Notes under the pieces: model-generated
Told to the model about the DNA's origin: nothing
What the model saw: the letters and a program-made list of their open reading frames with translations, nothing else
The model's database searches: none
Source of the DNA: Cellvibrionaceae bacterium AOL6
Lineage (GTDB): Bacteria > Pseudomonadota > Gammaproteobacteria > Pseudomonadales > Cellvibrionaceae
Assembly (NCBI GenBank): GCA_003265435.1
Contig: NOXC01000009.1
Location: 108,583-172,582, forward strand
Direction of reading: 5' to 3'
Length of the DNA: 64,000 nt
Translations under genes and position numbers: made by a program
Shown here: piece by piece, positions 45,368-53,724 of the stretch
Layout of the letters: each line of letters begins with the position of its first letter
Numbering within the stretch: position 1 is the stretch's first letter

Positions 45368-46129
45368 TTAAATGTGTGCCCGCCGGAAGCGGCGTACGGC
45401 AATCGCCGACCAAAGTGGCTTCACGTGCGCAAAGCTTTTAAGGAGGGTACTGAGCTGCCAAGGGAAGTCAATAACGCGACGTCGGCGCGCTAACCCTTGC
45501 AAAATACGTTCAGCGGCTTCGTCAGCACTGATGAGCCAGGGCATGGGGAAATCATTCTGGGCCGTCATCGGTGTATCCACAAAGCCGGGTTGAATCTTGA
45601 TCACATCCACGCCCGAGCCTTTTAGGTCCATCTGCAATACATCTAAAAAGTATTCCAACGCGGCTTTGGATGCACCGTAGGCTTCCGCGCGGGGAAACGG
45701 CACCGTTGCGGCAAGACTACTCACCAAGGCGGCGCAACCGCCCTCTCTGCGAAGCAAAGGCAGCGCAATTTTCAGACACCGCAAGGCCCCGAAAAAATTC
45801 GCTTCGAAGGTGGTGTAGTACATATCCATATCGAGGTCTGGCCCGTCGTCGTACTCGCAGTAACCCGCGCAGTAGAGGAAGTAGTCCAGACAATCTGTTT
45901 TGGCGAGAAGCGCTTCACGTAAAGCACAGAGACTCTTTTCGTCAGAAATATCTGCTGGCAAGGACACGATCTGCCCGGGGTATTCGCTTGCGAGTGTGTC
46001 TAACGCGGTGGCATTTCGAGCGCTTACGTAAACAAAGTTGCCCTCCTGAGCAAGCTTGGCGGCGAGCGCAGCGCCAATACCGGAGCTTGCTCCAACAAGC
46101 CAGACACTCTTGTTCTGCACCCGCTTCAC
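45368..46129 (-). CDS. short-chain dehydrogenase/reductase of CFA module
   Basis: A 253-residue classical SDR: WLVGASSGIGAALA (cofactor, 10-23), LYCAGYCEYDDG (NAG motif), catalytic Ser in VSSLAATVPF, and YGASKAALEYF (YxxxK). The C-terminal part has a basic, hydrophobic tail (LLKSFAHVKPLWSAIAVRRFRRAHI) that may bind membrane lipid. Substrate is unknown. Its first codons overlap the NTF2-like gene by 4 bases and it lies 18 bases before the FAD oxidoreductase, so it is coupled into the lipid operon controlled from the ECF sigma/ChrR intergenic region. Confidence 0.85.
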   Translation of the reverse strand: MKRVQNKSVWLVGASSGIGAALAAKLAQEGNFVYVSARNATALDTLASEYPGQIVSLPADISDEKSLCALREALLAKTDCLDYFLYCAGYCEYDDGPDLDMDMYYTTFEANFFGALRCLKIALPLLRREGGCAALVSSLAATVPFPRAEAYGASKAALEYFLDVLQMDLKGSGVDVIKIQPGFVDTPMTAQNDFPMPWLISADEAAERILQGLARRRRVIDFPWQLSTLLKSFAHVKPLWSAIAVRRFRRAHI

Positions 46130-46560
46130 GGCGCCGCCCCACCAATGCGTTGCTTCATCGACGCCACCAGCGCCCCGACACAGGGGATATGCTCATAGAG
46201 CATGGCGCCCAGATCAAAATAATCGCTGTGGTACTGCACTCGGCCGCTGTCGGCGTTGTAGGTCAGAATGCTGCATCCCGCAACCACCAGCTCTTTGCCA
46301 CCGCGCAGCCTGCGGTGAGAGAAGTGCATTGACCACTCCATCGCGCATTGTTGATCGGCTTCGAGCACCCGGTGGAACTCAAACTCACAGCGAAGGAGAC
46401 CACTGCGGCTCTGCTCGAAATACCGTCGAATCGCATCCCGCCCCTTCACGTAATGCGCGGGATCGCGAAACACCGCGTCCTGTTCATATAGACGCTCCAA
46501 GGTGCCCATATCCGCACGGTTAAAGTCACTGTAAAAACGCTGCAGGGCTTGAGTGGTCAT
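46126..46560 (-). CDS. SnoaL/NTF2-like protein
   Basis: A 144-residue cone-shaped NTF2-like domain: LQRFYSDFNRADMGTLERLYEQDAVFRDP-type helix-strand start, HYVKGRDAIRRYFEQ, and the central strand EWSMHFSHRRLRGGKELVV. These folds bind small hydrophobic ligands or act as isomerases. It is the first gene of the minus-strand lipid operon and is divergent from the sigma factor gene, with about 155 bases between. Its role in the pathway is unknown; binding an acyl or peroxidised lipid intermediate is speculative. Confidence 0.78.
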   Translation of the reverse strand: MTTQALQRFYSDFNRADMGTLERLYEQDAVFRDPAHYVKGRDAIRRYFEQSRSGLLRCEFEFHRVLEADQQCAMEWSMHFSHRRLRGGKELVVAGCSILTYNADSGRVQYHSDYFDLGAMLYEHIPCVGALVASMKQRIGGAAP

Positions 46561-46634
46561 TGACTGTGTCCTTTGAACGAAACCTGCCTGATTTTACGCA
46601 AGCGACAGCCCAGTGGATTTCACTATTGTTCCAG

Positions 46635-46664
46635 TGATCCGAGCTTATTCGCACTCCGTACAAG
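46635..46664 (+). promoter_or_regulatory. candidate ECF (RpoE/ChrR-type) promoter for sigma gene
   Basis: TGATCC and TACAAG are separated by exactly 18 bases. The -35 TGATCC and N18 spacing match the promoter described for the RpoE/ChrR regulon of Rhodobacter sphaeroides. It ends about 50 bases before the sigma gene, indicating autoregulation. Confidence 0.45.
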
Positions 46665-46715
46665 CGGGTATGGATTCATCCCAATAACTGTTAAGCTTTC
46701 AGGACACGCCAGACA

Positions 46716-47321
46716 ATGATTCGAGCCGCGATGAAAGACACAACGCCCGGCACCAAAGACAGCACGCGACACTGGTCGCAGCTGTTAGAAGCCGTGGGCC
46801 AGCATCAGGACGAGCAGGCTTTCGCGCGCCTTCATGCGCACTTTCGGCCCCTGATCCGCAATTTCCTGATCGCCAACGGCGGCGCGCTCTCCGTGGATAC
46901 GACGGAGGAGCTCGTGCAGGAGATCATGACCAAGGTGTGGCTCAAGGCCCACAGCTATGATTCCAGCAAGGCTGCGGCGAGCACATGGATATTCACCCTG
47001 ACCCGGAATGCACGCATTGATTTCTTGCGTAAGCACGCCCGGCAGGACGCGCGCACTGAAGCGCTGACCACGGAAGACATCTGGGATGAAGACGACACCC
47101 ACCAACCTTTTGTCTATCTCCATCAGCACCGCGCGCAACAGCAGGTCCACAGCCTGCTTACCGACTTGCCGGCGGAGCAACGCCAGTGTCTTGCCAAGGT
47201 CTACATGGAAGGTAAGTCACACTCAGAGATAGCAGAAGAATTAAAATTACCACTCGGCACTGTGAAGTCACGAGTGAGATTGGGCATCAAGCGTTTGCAA
47301 GCCACGCTAGAGGTTCGTTGA
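46716..47321 (+). CDS. rpoE: ECF sigma factor (RpoE/ChrR type)
   Basis: A 201-residue extracytoplasmic-function sigma factor. Region 2 covers about residues 30-100 (core-binding ELVQEIMTKVW, -10-reading ASTWIFTLTRNARIDFLRK). Region 4 covers about 140-195 (LPAEQRQCLAKVYMEGKSHSEIAEELKLPLGTVKSR, helix-turn-helix). The following gene encodes a ChrR-type zinc anti-sigma factor, so this belongs to the group that answers singlet oxygen and organic peroxides. A downstream ATG (MKDTTPG) is an alternative start. A matching -35/-10 pair lies upstream, and the divergent CFA operon is the probable target. Confidence 0.9.
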   Translation: MIRAAMKDTTPGTKDSTRHWSQLLEAVGQHQDEQAFARLHAHFRPLIRNFLIANGGALSVDTTEELVQEIMTKVWLKAHSYDSSKAAASTWIFTLTRNARIDFLRKHARQDARTEALTTEDIWDEDDTHQPFVYLHQHRAQQQVHSLLTDLPAEQRQCLAKVYMEGKSHSEIAEELKLPLGTVKSRVRLGIKRLQATLEVR

Positions 47322-47330
47322 GGTAGTAAC

Positions 47331-48017
47331 GTGATTCACTTTCATCCAGACGACAATCTGTTAACCGAATACTCCGCCGGTGCTCTGGACCGGGGGCTGG
47401 CGATCGCCGTGAAGGCCCATCTTAGCCTCTGCCCTCAGTGCAGGACCAAACTGTCGCAGCTGAATTTAATCGGCTCCGCCATGCTGGAGTCGGAGACCAC
47501 GGTGGACGACGACAACGCGGCCAGTTTTGCCGCGTTGATGAAGCGTATCCATACGTTACCGACGGCCAGCTCAGACGCGCGCAGCGACGAAGACGCTGAA
47601 GTCGACAGCGCTAAACACGTTAAGTCCAAGCGTTTTCCCCCTGTTGTGTCCAAGCTGTTAGATAACACCGGAGAGCTGCGCTGGAAGGCCATTTCGCCCT
47701 CTTTGCGACAAGCGAATCTGCAAAGTGGGCAGGATAAGTACGAAGTGTGCCTGCATAAGATTCGTAAAGGCGGACGGGTGGTCGAACACGACCATCACGG
47801 GCAAGAGGTGACACTGATTCTGGAAGGGGCGTTTTCCGACGAGCAAGGTACCTATCGCGCCGGAGACTTCCTTGTGCGAGAACCAGGCGAAGTCCATCGA
47901 CCCACCGCGACTCAGGATCAGGACTGTCTCTGTTTAACGGTCGTCGCGGCTCCTGTTCGGGTTAAAGGCTTACTCGGCATGTTCGTCAATCCCTTTATCC
48001 GCTTTCAGCCCGGTTGA
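47331..48017 (+). CDS. chrR: ChrR-like anti-sigma factor with cupin domain
   Basis: A 228-residue two-domain anti-sigma factor. The N-terminal zinc anti-sigma domain (about 1-85) has conserved His residues and the CxxC of HLSLCPQC. The C-terminal cupin (about 120-215) has HDHHGQEVTLILEGAFSDE and GDFLVREPGEVHRP with metal-ligand His and Glu. In Rhodobacter ChrR the cupin is needed to release sigma on singlet oxygen. The GTG start is preceded by GAGGT at good distance and lies 9 bases after the sigma gene, so the two are coupled. Confidence 0.9.
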   Translation: MIHFHPDDNLLTEYSAGALDRGLAIAVKAHLSLCPQCRTKLSQLNLIGSAMLESETTVDDDNAASFAALMKRIHTLPTASSDARSDEDAEVDSAKHVKSKRFPPVVSKLLDNTGELRWKAISPSLRQANLQSGQDKYEVCLHKIRKGGRVVEHDHHGQEVTLILEGAFSDEQGTYRAGDFLVREPGEVHRPTATQDQDCLCLTVVAAPVRVKGLLGMFVNPFIRFQPG

Positions 48018-48165
48018 GCGGGCTAGTAGTCCATTCCTATATCAAAGTCGTTTTTAAGGAAAAACAACTCTAACGCCCTATGCGCCACGGGTCTTTTCGA
48101 AGCGTAAAATAAAGGCGAGTCCGCAATCGTGAGACCCGCCTATCAGACCCTGTCGAGGAGGCCCC

Positions 48166-48651
48166 ATGTCTCAAATAAAATATCTGACCGACGATATCGA
48201 CGAGTTGGATGCCGCAGAACACGACCTCGAAGCCAATGGCATTCCCCGGTCACATATTCATGTTTTAAGCCACGACACGCTCGCGCTTCGCGAACACGAT
48301 CTACCAAGCGTATCCGAATGGTCTCAGCGTGAGATCATGCGCTACGGGACGAGCGGCGCCGTGCTCGGCGGCCTGTTTTTTATCGCCATCCTCGGCACGG
48401 CTTTCGCGCTGGGCTTGAATGATGCCGTGGGCTGGGTGGTCGTCACCTTTGTCGCCACTGCTGCATTTGGCTTCTGCCTTTGGGAAGGAGGTCTCATGGG
48501 CATCATCCAATACAACCGAGACTTCTCTGAATACCGCAACGCCATCGACAACGGCGAACACCTATTGGTTGTCGATGTCGACGGGCCGGCTCAAGAAAGT
48601 ACGGCACGATACACCGTGGAGTCCCACCCGCATTTGAGAGCGGTGCATTAG
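48166..48651 (+). CDS. small two-helix membrane protein, unknown
   Basis: A 161-residue protein with a soluble N-terminal part (about 1-60; begins QIKYLTDDIDELDAAEHDL, a ferredoxin-like strand-helix pattern). Two membrane helices follow (about 67-88, AVLGGLFFIAILGTAFALGL, and 91-112, VGWVVVTFVATAAFGFCLW), then a cytoplasmic tail with an EHLLVVDVD strand. Related proteins are sometimes labelled magnesium-transporter-like; I see no catalytic or transport signature. A strong GAGGAGG ribosome site precedes the ATG. It is 148 bases after chrR and convergent with rsmJ. Function unknown. Confidence 0.7.
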   Translation: MSQIKYLTDDIDELDAAEHDLEANGIPRSHIHVLSHDTLALREHDLPSVSEWSQREIMRYGTSGAVLGGLFFIAILGTAFALGLNDAVGWVVVTFVATAAFGFCLWEGGLMGIIQYNRDFSEYRNAIDNGEHLLVVDVDGPAQESTARYTVESHPHLRAVH

Positions 48652-48677
48652 GCCTTAGGGCCTGTTAACCCTAAGGC
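48652..48677. terminator. bidirectional hairpin between convergent genes
   Basis: A perfect 9-bp stem (GCCTTAGGG / CCCTAAGGC) with an 8-base loop starts right after the membrane-protein stop and overlaps the last codons of rsmJ. It lacks a T-run but its place between convergent genes suggests termination. Confidence 0.5.
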
Positions 48678-49462
48678 ATCGCTTTCAAGGTATAAATATC
48701 AAAGCGTGTGCTCTTGCCTTCTAACTGATAGCTCGGTTCACGCGCGTCTAAAAAAGGCGCGCCCTTGGGCCGTTTGACCACGACGCGATGCTTCGCGCAA
48801 TCCAATGCAGGAGCCAGGAGTGCATCTGCATCGCTGTCTGAACCGATAACCTGGTGGAAGGCCCGCATCTCCTTTTTTACCAATGCGCTTTTTTTACGCG
48901 GCGGAAACATCGGGTCGAGATAGACCACATCGACGCCGCTTTTGTGCTGCTCGAAAAACGGCACTGCATCGATTTGCACCAACGTCATTCGCGAGATAAC
49001 GCTGGCCAGCGCTTCATCATCTCCAGCCTGTTCCCGTGCGCGCTCGAGGGCATTGGCCAAAAGCGCATGCGCGACCGCAACCCGCTCGAGTAAAGTCACC
49101 CGACACCCGAGCGAGGCAAGCACAAACGCATCGCCTCCCTGCCCCGCAGTGGCATCCACGATCGTCGGCTTGTACGCCGCACTCACCCCGCAGGCTTTGG
49201 CAATCGCCTGCCCCTTTCCGCCTCCGAATTTGCGCCGATGTGCGTTCGCACCTGCCACAAAATCCAGCGCGAGACGTAAGGTCTGCCGACCATCCCGCCA
49301 CACAAGCGCGAGCCCCGCTTCACGCAACTCTAATGCGGGATCGCCATCCGTATATTCAGACCGTTGCAACTGCCAACCATAGCGTTGAACAAGCATTTGC
49401 GCATGCTGATCGAGTTCGGCTTCAGGTGCGAATAAGGTCTCCACCGTACAAAATTCGCTCAA
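48671..49462 (-). CDS. rsmJ: 16S rRNA m2G1516 methyltransferase
   Basis: A 263-residue SAM-dependent methyltransferase that modifies guanosine 1516 of 16S rRNA. The C-terminal Rossmann domain has IVDATAGQGGDAFVLASLGC (SAM motif I, ~105) and VVYLDPMFPPRKKSALVKKEMR, the catalytic DPMFP motif typical of RsmJ. FVAGANAHRRKFGGGKGQ lies just ahead, as in family members. Length and motifs are standard. It converges with the small membrane-protein gene and is divergent from the PstS-OmpA gene. Confidence 0.93.
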   Translation of the reverse strand: MSEFCTVETLFAPEAELDQHAQMLVQRYGWQLQRSEYTDGDPALELREAGLALVWRDGRQTLRLALDFVAGANAHRRKFGGGKGQAIAKACGVSAAYKPTIVDATAGQGGDAFVLASLGCRVTLLERVAVAHALLANALERAREQAGDDEALASVISRMTLVQIDAVPFFEQHKSGVDVVYLDPMFPPRKKSALVKKEMRAFHQVIGSDSDADALLAPALDCAKHRVVVKRPKGAPFLDAREPSYQLEGKSTRFDIYTLKAMP

Positions 49463-49584
49463 AAGTTCCCCTTAAGAAATACATCCCGTAGAAAGTTGAA
49501 TTAAATGCCAAGCCGAGGCCACTTTGTCATAAAAAAGCAACACAATCACTCTAGTTTGTGCGGCGAACTCCACGAGGCCAGGTT

Positions 49585-51021
49585 ATGACAATTCTCAAAA
49601 CTCTCACTCGCGGTTTTCGCGCCTTTGCCCTGCTGCTCACGGCTATTTCGGTTCAAGCCAGCGAAATTCTACCGCTTCAGAACTACGAAAAGGACATCAT
49701 ACTTTCAGTACATGGATCGAACACCCTAGGCGCCCGGTTGGTGCCTTCCTGGGCAGAACAATATCTGACTGCGCTCGGATTGGAAGGTGTGCAAATCCGC
49801 CCTACTCAAGTTGAAAACGAATACCATGTCAGTGGCAGCCGCAATGGCCGCAACTATATCATTCACATCGCGGCGCACGGCTCCAGCACCGGCTTTCGTG
49901 CACTCAACAACGGCGAGGCGGCCATTGCGATGTCTTCGCGCCCGATTAAAGACAGTGAGGTGCAAGCGCTCACTGATTTAGGCGATATGCGCAGCTTTGA
50001 AGCCGAGCACGTGGCCGCGATTGACGGCCTGGCCGTGATCGTTAACAGCGCGAACCCGGTTAAATCCCTGACCATCGACGAAGTCGCTGCGGTCTTTTCA
50101 GGACGCATACAAAACTGGTCCCAACTCGGTGGCGACAATCGACGTATTTCTGTCTATGCCCGAGATGAAAACTCAGGTACATGGGATACCTTCGACAGCC
50201 TAGTGTTGAAAAACCAGTTTAAACTCAACCCGAATGCAAAGCGCTACGAGTCCAATGACCAACTTTCCGACCTGGTCGCAAGCGACCTCGGCGGCATTGG
50301 CTTCGTCGGTCTTGCGTCGGTACGCAACGCCAAGCCCCTCGCGATCGCAGACGGCTTTACTTCGCCTCTGCGCCCGCAAAAACTGTACGTGGCAACCGAA
50401 GATTATCCGCTATCACGTCGTTTGTATTTGTACTTACCGACGGAAGCCCCGCACCCTCGAGCCGCCGATTTTATCGAATTCAGCCATCAGGCTCAGGCAC
50501 AGCAAACCGTTGACCGAATCGGCTTTGTGTCACTCAACCCAGTGTCCGTGAAGCCGGGCAAGCATATCGACGGCCCCTCACTGTATGTCAATCTGGTTCA
50601 ACACGGTGAGCGTTTGTCGGTCAACTTTCGCTTCAAAGAAGGCAGCGCATCGCTCGACAATCGCGCCCAACGCGATGTTCAACGTATCGCAGACTACCTG
50701 GCGCAGCCGCAGAACAAGGGCAAACATGTTCAGCTCATCGGCTTTGGTGACCTAAAGCAATCTGAACAGCGATCCGTTCTGCTCTCCAAGCTGCGCGCCT
50801 CAGCCGTGCAGTCAGCGCTGTACAAACAAGGCGTGAGTTCCCTGCCTGTCGCGGGCTTCGGTGCGTATATGCCCGTGGCATCACAGGATGGGGACAACCG
50901 GAGCAAAAACCAGCGCGTAGAAGTCTGGGTCTTTGACAGTGATAAAGAAGACATGATCAAAGAAATAAAAGAGCGCGCGCTCACAGCCGATGCTGAAGAC
51001 GTCGCGCACTATAATTTCTAA
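49585..51021 (+). CDS. PstS-like substrate-binding protein fused to OmpA domain
   Basis: A 478-residue exported fusion. The ATG at 49585 has GAGG 7 bases upstream and leads into a signal peptide (GFRAFALLLTAISVQA). Residues about 30-295 form a phosphate-binding-protein-like domain, with the anion-site run AAHGSSTGFRALNNGEAAIAMSSRPI, DEVAAVFSGRIQNWSQLGG and RDENSGTWDTFDSLVL. Residues about 340-460 are an OmpA peptidoglycan-binding domain (VNFRFKEGSASLDNRAQRDV, QRVEVWV). It would bind phosphate or another anion while tethered to the wall. No pst transporter genes lie nearby, so signalling or storage is possible. Confidence 0.82.
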   Translation: MTILKTLTRGFRAFALLLTAISVQASEILPLQNYEKDIILSVHGSNTLGARLVPSWAEQYLTALGLEGVQIRPTQVENEYHVSGSRNGRNYIIHIAAHGSSTGFRALNNGEAAIAMSSRPIKDSEVQALTDLGDMRSFEAEHVAAIDGLAVIVNSANPVKSLTIDEVAAVFSGRIQNWSQLGGDNRRISVYARDENSGTWDTFDSLVLKNQFKLNPNAKRYESNDQLSDLVASDLGGIGFVGLASVRNAKPLAIADGFTSPLRPQKLYVATEDYPLSRRLYLYLPTEAPHPRAADFIEFSHQAQAQQTVDRIGFVSLNPVSVKPGKHIDGPSLYVNLVQHGERLSVNFRFKEGSASLDNRAQRDVQRIADYLAQPQNKGKHVQLIGFGDLKQSEQRSVLLSKLRASAVQSALYKQGVSSLPVAGFGAYMPVASQDGDNRSKNQRVEVWVFDSDKEDMIKEIKERALTADAEDVAHYNF

Positions 51022-51028
51022 ACGCTGC

Positions 51029-51058
51029 GATACGGGCGACGCTCGGCCGTATCATTTT
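51029..51058 (+). terminator. terminator after PstS-OmpA gene
   Basis: Arms GATACGG / CCGTATC enclose an 11-base loop and are followed by ATTTTT, 8 bases after the stop. The hairpin also abuts the end of the convergent tonB gene. Confidence 0.6.
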
Positions 51059-51690
51059 TGAATTTCAAACACCACTCGTCGTTTCATCCCCGGAAACCCG
51101 ACCGGATCACCTCGATCATCTATCATGGGTTGATAACGCCACTTTTCTGCCGCCTTGACCGCAGCTCTCTCAAACCAGCCCTCAGGAGAAGCCGCGAGCA
51201 CTTCTATATTTTCAGTACTGCCCTGTGCACTGACGTCAAAGCGCAGCTCTACCCAACCTTCGATATTTTTATTCAATGCCGGTGTCGGATACCTCGGTGC
51301 CGAGAGCACTTGCGGAATCGGCATGCGACTGTTACCAAGCTCGAGCGTGGGCTTGCCTGAGTCACCCGGGTCAACAGGCACCGTGGGGATGACGAGGGTC
51401 GGCGACCCATTATTTTTGAGGATGGGCTCAGGTATCTCCGGTGGCGTCTCCGCACGCTCAGGCGGCTCGATGGGCTCGGGGTTTTCCGTTGGCGGTGTGC
51501 GATCATCCAAAGTGACCTGAGGGAGGCTCACCGGCTCACTGTCTTCCGGCGGCGACATCGGCTTATCGATTAATTTAAACATGACAAACAGAATCAGCGC
51601 GGTGGTCACAAGCGCACAGACCAACGCCGCAATAAAACGAGAACTGCCGGCCACAAACGATATTTCAGGTTCATTGAAATGGACTAACAT
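51052..51690 (-). CDS. tonB: energy transducer TonB
   Basis: A 212-residue TonB protein. One N-terminal membrane helix (about 17-40, FIAALVCALVTTALILFVMF) is followed by a Pro/Glu-rich periplasmic spacer (about 45-110). The TonB C-terminal domain comes last (about 125-212; APRYPTPALNKNIEGWVELRFDVS, AAVKAAEKWRYQPMIDD). No exbB/exbD genes are present here. It lies 50 bases after the M56-TonB gene on the same strand, so it is likely cotranscribed with that sensor-like protein and the BlaI repressor. It could energise TonB-dependent receptors or exchange domains with the M56 protein. Confidence 0.88.
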   Translation of the reverse strand: MLVHFNEPEISFVAGSSRFIAALVCALVTTALILFVMFKLIDKPMSPPEDSEPVSLPQVTLDDRTPPTENPEPIEPPERAETPPEIPEPILKNNGSPTLVIPTVPVDPGDSGKPTLELGNSRMPIPQVLSAPRYPTPALNKNIEGWVELRFDVSAQGSTENIEVLAASPEGWFERAAVKAAEKWRYQPMIDDRGDPVGFPGMKRRVVFEIQK

Positions 51691-51740
51691 AGGTCTTGCC
51701 TCTTTGAGTTATTGTTCTCGAAGCCGTCACTGCGGCGGCT

Positions 51741-53204
51741 TCATGGATCAACGATGCGAAAGACAACGTGTTCTTTGAGCCCGGTTACACGTACGGGCAT
51801 ACCGTTCAATTGGCGAGGACGGAATCGGCTTTTCTGCAGCGCCTCCTCAATTGAGGAAGCAAACAGCGCTCGATGCGGATGTGCAAAAACAAGAATATTT
51901 TCCGCAAGCCCATGCTCATTCAGATCGAACTGCACAGTGAGGCTGGCTTCTATACCACGCATCAGCGCGGCTCTAGGGTAGTCGGGGCTGTGAAACAATT
52001 CTGGCAAGGTCCCGGAGACCGACACACTCGGTTGTGACAACACGGAATGTTTTTTGGCTTCGGGCTGCCAGACGTTTGACAAAGCCAGCGCGGATGCCGA
52101 ATCGAGCTCTGTTACCGGCGCCGGGGCAGACAACGGCGCACGCACCAATACCGCCTCGACAGGTCGCGGCTGCGGCAGTGTCGGTATCGACACGGGAAGG
52201 GGTGTCTCGCTCTCGTCTTGGCGGCTCGACTCGCTTTGCTGAAGCTCCAAAGCAAGTGGGACCAAATCCAATTGAGCAAAACGACTCGCCAAGGGTTTTT
52301 CAGCCAAGCTCAGAGAAAACATCGGCGCCGTCACAGCAAAAAAACTCACAAGCACAAAGAGCTTGTAGGACAGCCCAACATCCTCTCGTTCACGCCCGCC
52401 TTCCAGAATCAGGCCCAAGCGCTCGATCATGGCCGTTCCCCCGACAGAGGAAAAGCCCGCGCCGCACGACTCACGTGCACTGAGCGCCAACAAATCATCG
52501 GCATATTCAGCCCGGGACGCGCCGGAACGAATCACGCGATCATCACAGGCAAACTCGGCATAAAGCGCAGCGCGACGAACCATAAACCAGAGTGGGGGCA
52601 GAAACCAAAATGCGGCGCGGACGAGATACAAAACGTTTTTCAAGCACCAGTCGCCCCGCTGTATGTGCGCGTATTCGTGCGCAATCACGCGCTCCAATCG
52701 CGCATGCGGCCAGTCTCGCCAGACGCTCGGTAAAACAATCACAGGCCGACGCCAGCCCCATACCACGGGCGAACTGAGTGAGTCAGAACAGCGCACGACC
52801 ACGTGTGAGGGGAGCGCTTTAAACGCCGGGTGCGCTTGCACGGCAAGCGGGCGTGCGGTGGATACCAGATCGCGCGCATCCCACCATCGCTGTGCATGGC
52901 GCCATACGAGGCCACTCGCCACAACGCTGTACACTACCACCCAGATCAGGCCTCCAGTATGGGCATACCACGCTTGCGCGTGGGTGAACTGAGACAGGGG
53001 TGAATGCAGGACGGGCAACGTGATGTCGGGTAGAAAGAGGGACAGTGGAATGAACACTAAAGTCGCGCCGCCCAAAATGCACAGTTTCCAAAAGCACCAG
53101 GCCGGGGAGCCCGCCGGGCTGTATCGTGACAGCAACAGCAGGCCCGTCAGCACCAGGCTGGGTATCACGAACAGGCTGAGGGCTGTGTTCACCAGCGCGA
53201 GCAT
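51741..53204 (-). CDS. M56 (BlaR1/MecR1-like) membrane metalloprotease with TonB C-terminal domain
   Basis: A 487-residue membrane protein. Helices at about 5-25, 35-60 and 80-100 surround an M56 peptidase domain with zinc motif HEYAH (~175, in VIAHEYAHIQRGDW), followed by LVRAAFWFLPPLW and the CDDRVIRSG segment. A further helix (about 280-300, LFVLVSFFAVTAPMFSLSL) leads to a Pro/Ala-rich periplasmic spacer. The last ~85 residues form a TonB C-terminal domain (HSPDYPRAALMRGIEASLTVQFDLN). BlaR1 proteins have a penicillin-binding sensor there instead. It follows blaI by 4 bases. It probably cleaves or inactivates the repressor in response to a cue sensed through the TonB-like domain. Confidence 0.85.
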   Translation of the reverse strand: MLALVNTALSLFVIPSLVLTGLLLLSRYSPAGSPAWCFWKLCILGGATLVFIPLSLFLPDITLPVLHSPLSQFTHAQAWYAHTGGLIWVVVYSVVASGLVWRHAQRWWDARDLVSTARPLAVQAHPAFKALPSHVVVRCSDSLSSPVVWGWRRPVIVLPSVWRDWPHARLERVIAHEYAHIQRGDWCLKNVLYLVRAAFWFLPPLWFMVRRAALYAEFACDDRVIRSGASRAEYADDLLALSARESCGAGFSSVGGTAMIERLGLILEGGREREDVGLSYKLFVLVSFFAVTAPMFSLSLAEKPLASRFAQLDLVPLALELQQSESSRQDESETPLPVSIPTLPQPRPVEAVLVRAPLSAPAPVTELDSASALALSNVWQPEAKKHSVLSQPSVSVSGTLPELFHSPDYPRAALMRGIEASLTVQFDLNEHGLAENILVFAHPHRALFASSIEEALQKSRFRPRQLNGMPVRVTGLKEHVVFRIVDP

Positions 53205-53208
53205 CCTT

Positions 53209-53604
53209 TCAATCCTCCGACTTACGGGCTTTTAGGCGCTGAATTTTTCGCTCGATCTCTTCTATTTCACGCTGACTGAATTGAACCTCATCCATGTCAA
53301 GCAAGGCGCTGACTGCCTTCGAACCAGAGCCTTTGAAAAAGGTTTTCACAAGGCGCTGCAGAGCGGAGCCCTGCGCCTTCGCGGGCGAGATTTTAGGGCT
53401 GTAAATATGTCGATTCCCCTCGGTACGATAGTCGACCATGCCTTTGTCCAGCAGGCGCGCAATCAAGGCGCGCACCGCAGAATAACTGGGGGGATCAGGA
53501 AGACGGTTTAACACATCCTGCGCGGAGCCTTGTTCGAGCTCGATGAGGATATCCATGATTTGACGCTCACGCCGACTGAGCTTTTGTAACTCTGGGGGGA
53601 CCAT
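53209..53604 (-). CDS. blaI: BlaI/MecI-family repressor
   Basis: A 131-residue winged-helix repressor. The N-terminal domain begins LQKLSRRERQIMDILIELE and contains SYSAVRALIARLLDKGMVDYRTEGNRHIYSP, the DNA-contact helix and the scissile-region strand of BlaI proteins. A C-terminal dimerising helical part follows (KTFFKGSGSKAVSALLD). It is first in the operon with the M56-TonB protein and TonB. Two tandem dyad sites lie directly upstream, so autorepression is expected, relieved when the M56 protein acts. The natural inducer is unknown; no beta-lactamase gene is present. Confidence 0.9.
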   Translation of the reverse strand: MVPPELQKLSRRERQIMDILIELEQGSAQDVLNRLPDPPSYSAVRALIARLLDKGMVDYRTEGNRHIYSPKISPAKAQGSALQRLVKTFFKGSGSKAVSALLDMDEVQFSQREIEEIERKIQRLKARKSED

Positions 53605-53611
53605 AGCAACC

Positions 53612-53645
53612 TGCTAATTTTGTAGCACATGCTAAAAAATTAGCA
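53612..53645. promoter_or_regulatory. double BlaI-type operator
   Basis: Two 16-bp dyads, TGCTAATTTTGTAGCA (53612-53627) and TGCTAAAAAATTAGCA (53630-53645), lie 8 bases upstream of blaI with centres 18 bases apart. Tandem TxCTA...TAGxA dyads are the layout of BlaI/MecI operators. They also lie upstream of the divergent LRR lipoprotein gene (start 53725), which may be coregulated. Confidence 0.75.
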
Positions 53646-53724
53646 CCGACCTGAATCGCTGTCAACTCTGACGATAAAGTTCGATGTGAATCCGCTACAA
53701 TGGCGCGAAAAAGGAAGCCCGAAT

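Noticed and set aside
49524..49545. Possible Pho box (TTGTCAT) before the PstS-OmpA gene
   Set aside because: Only the first 7-mer fits; the second repeat at the required spacing is absent.
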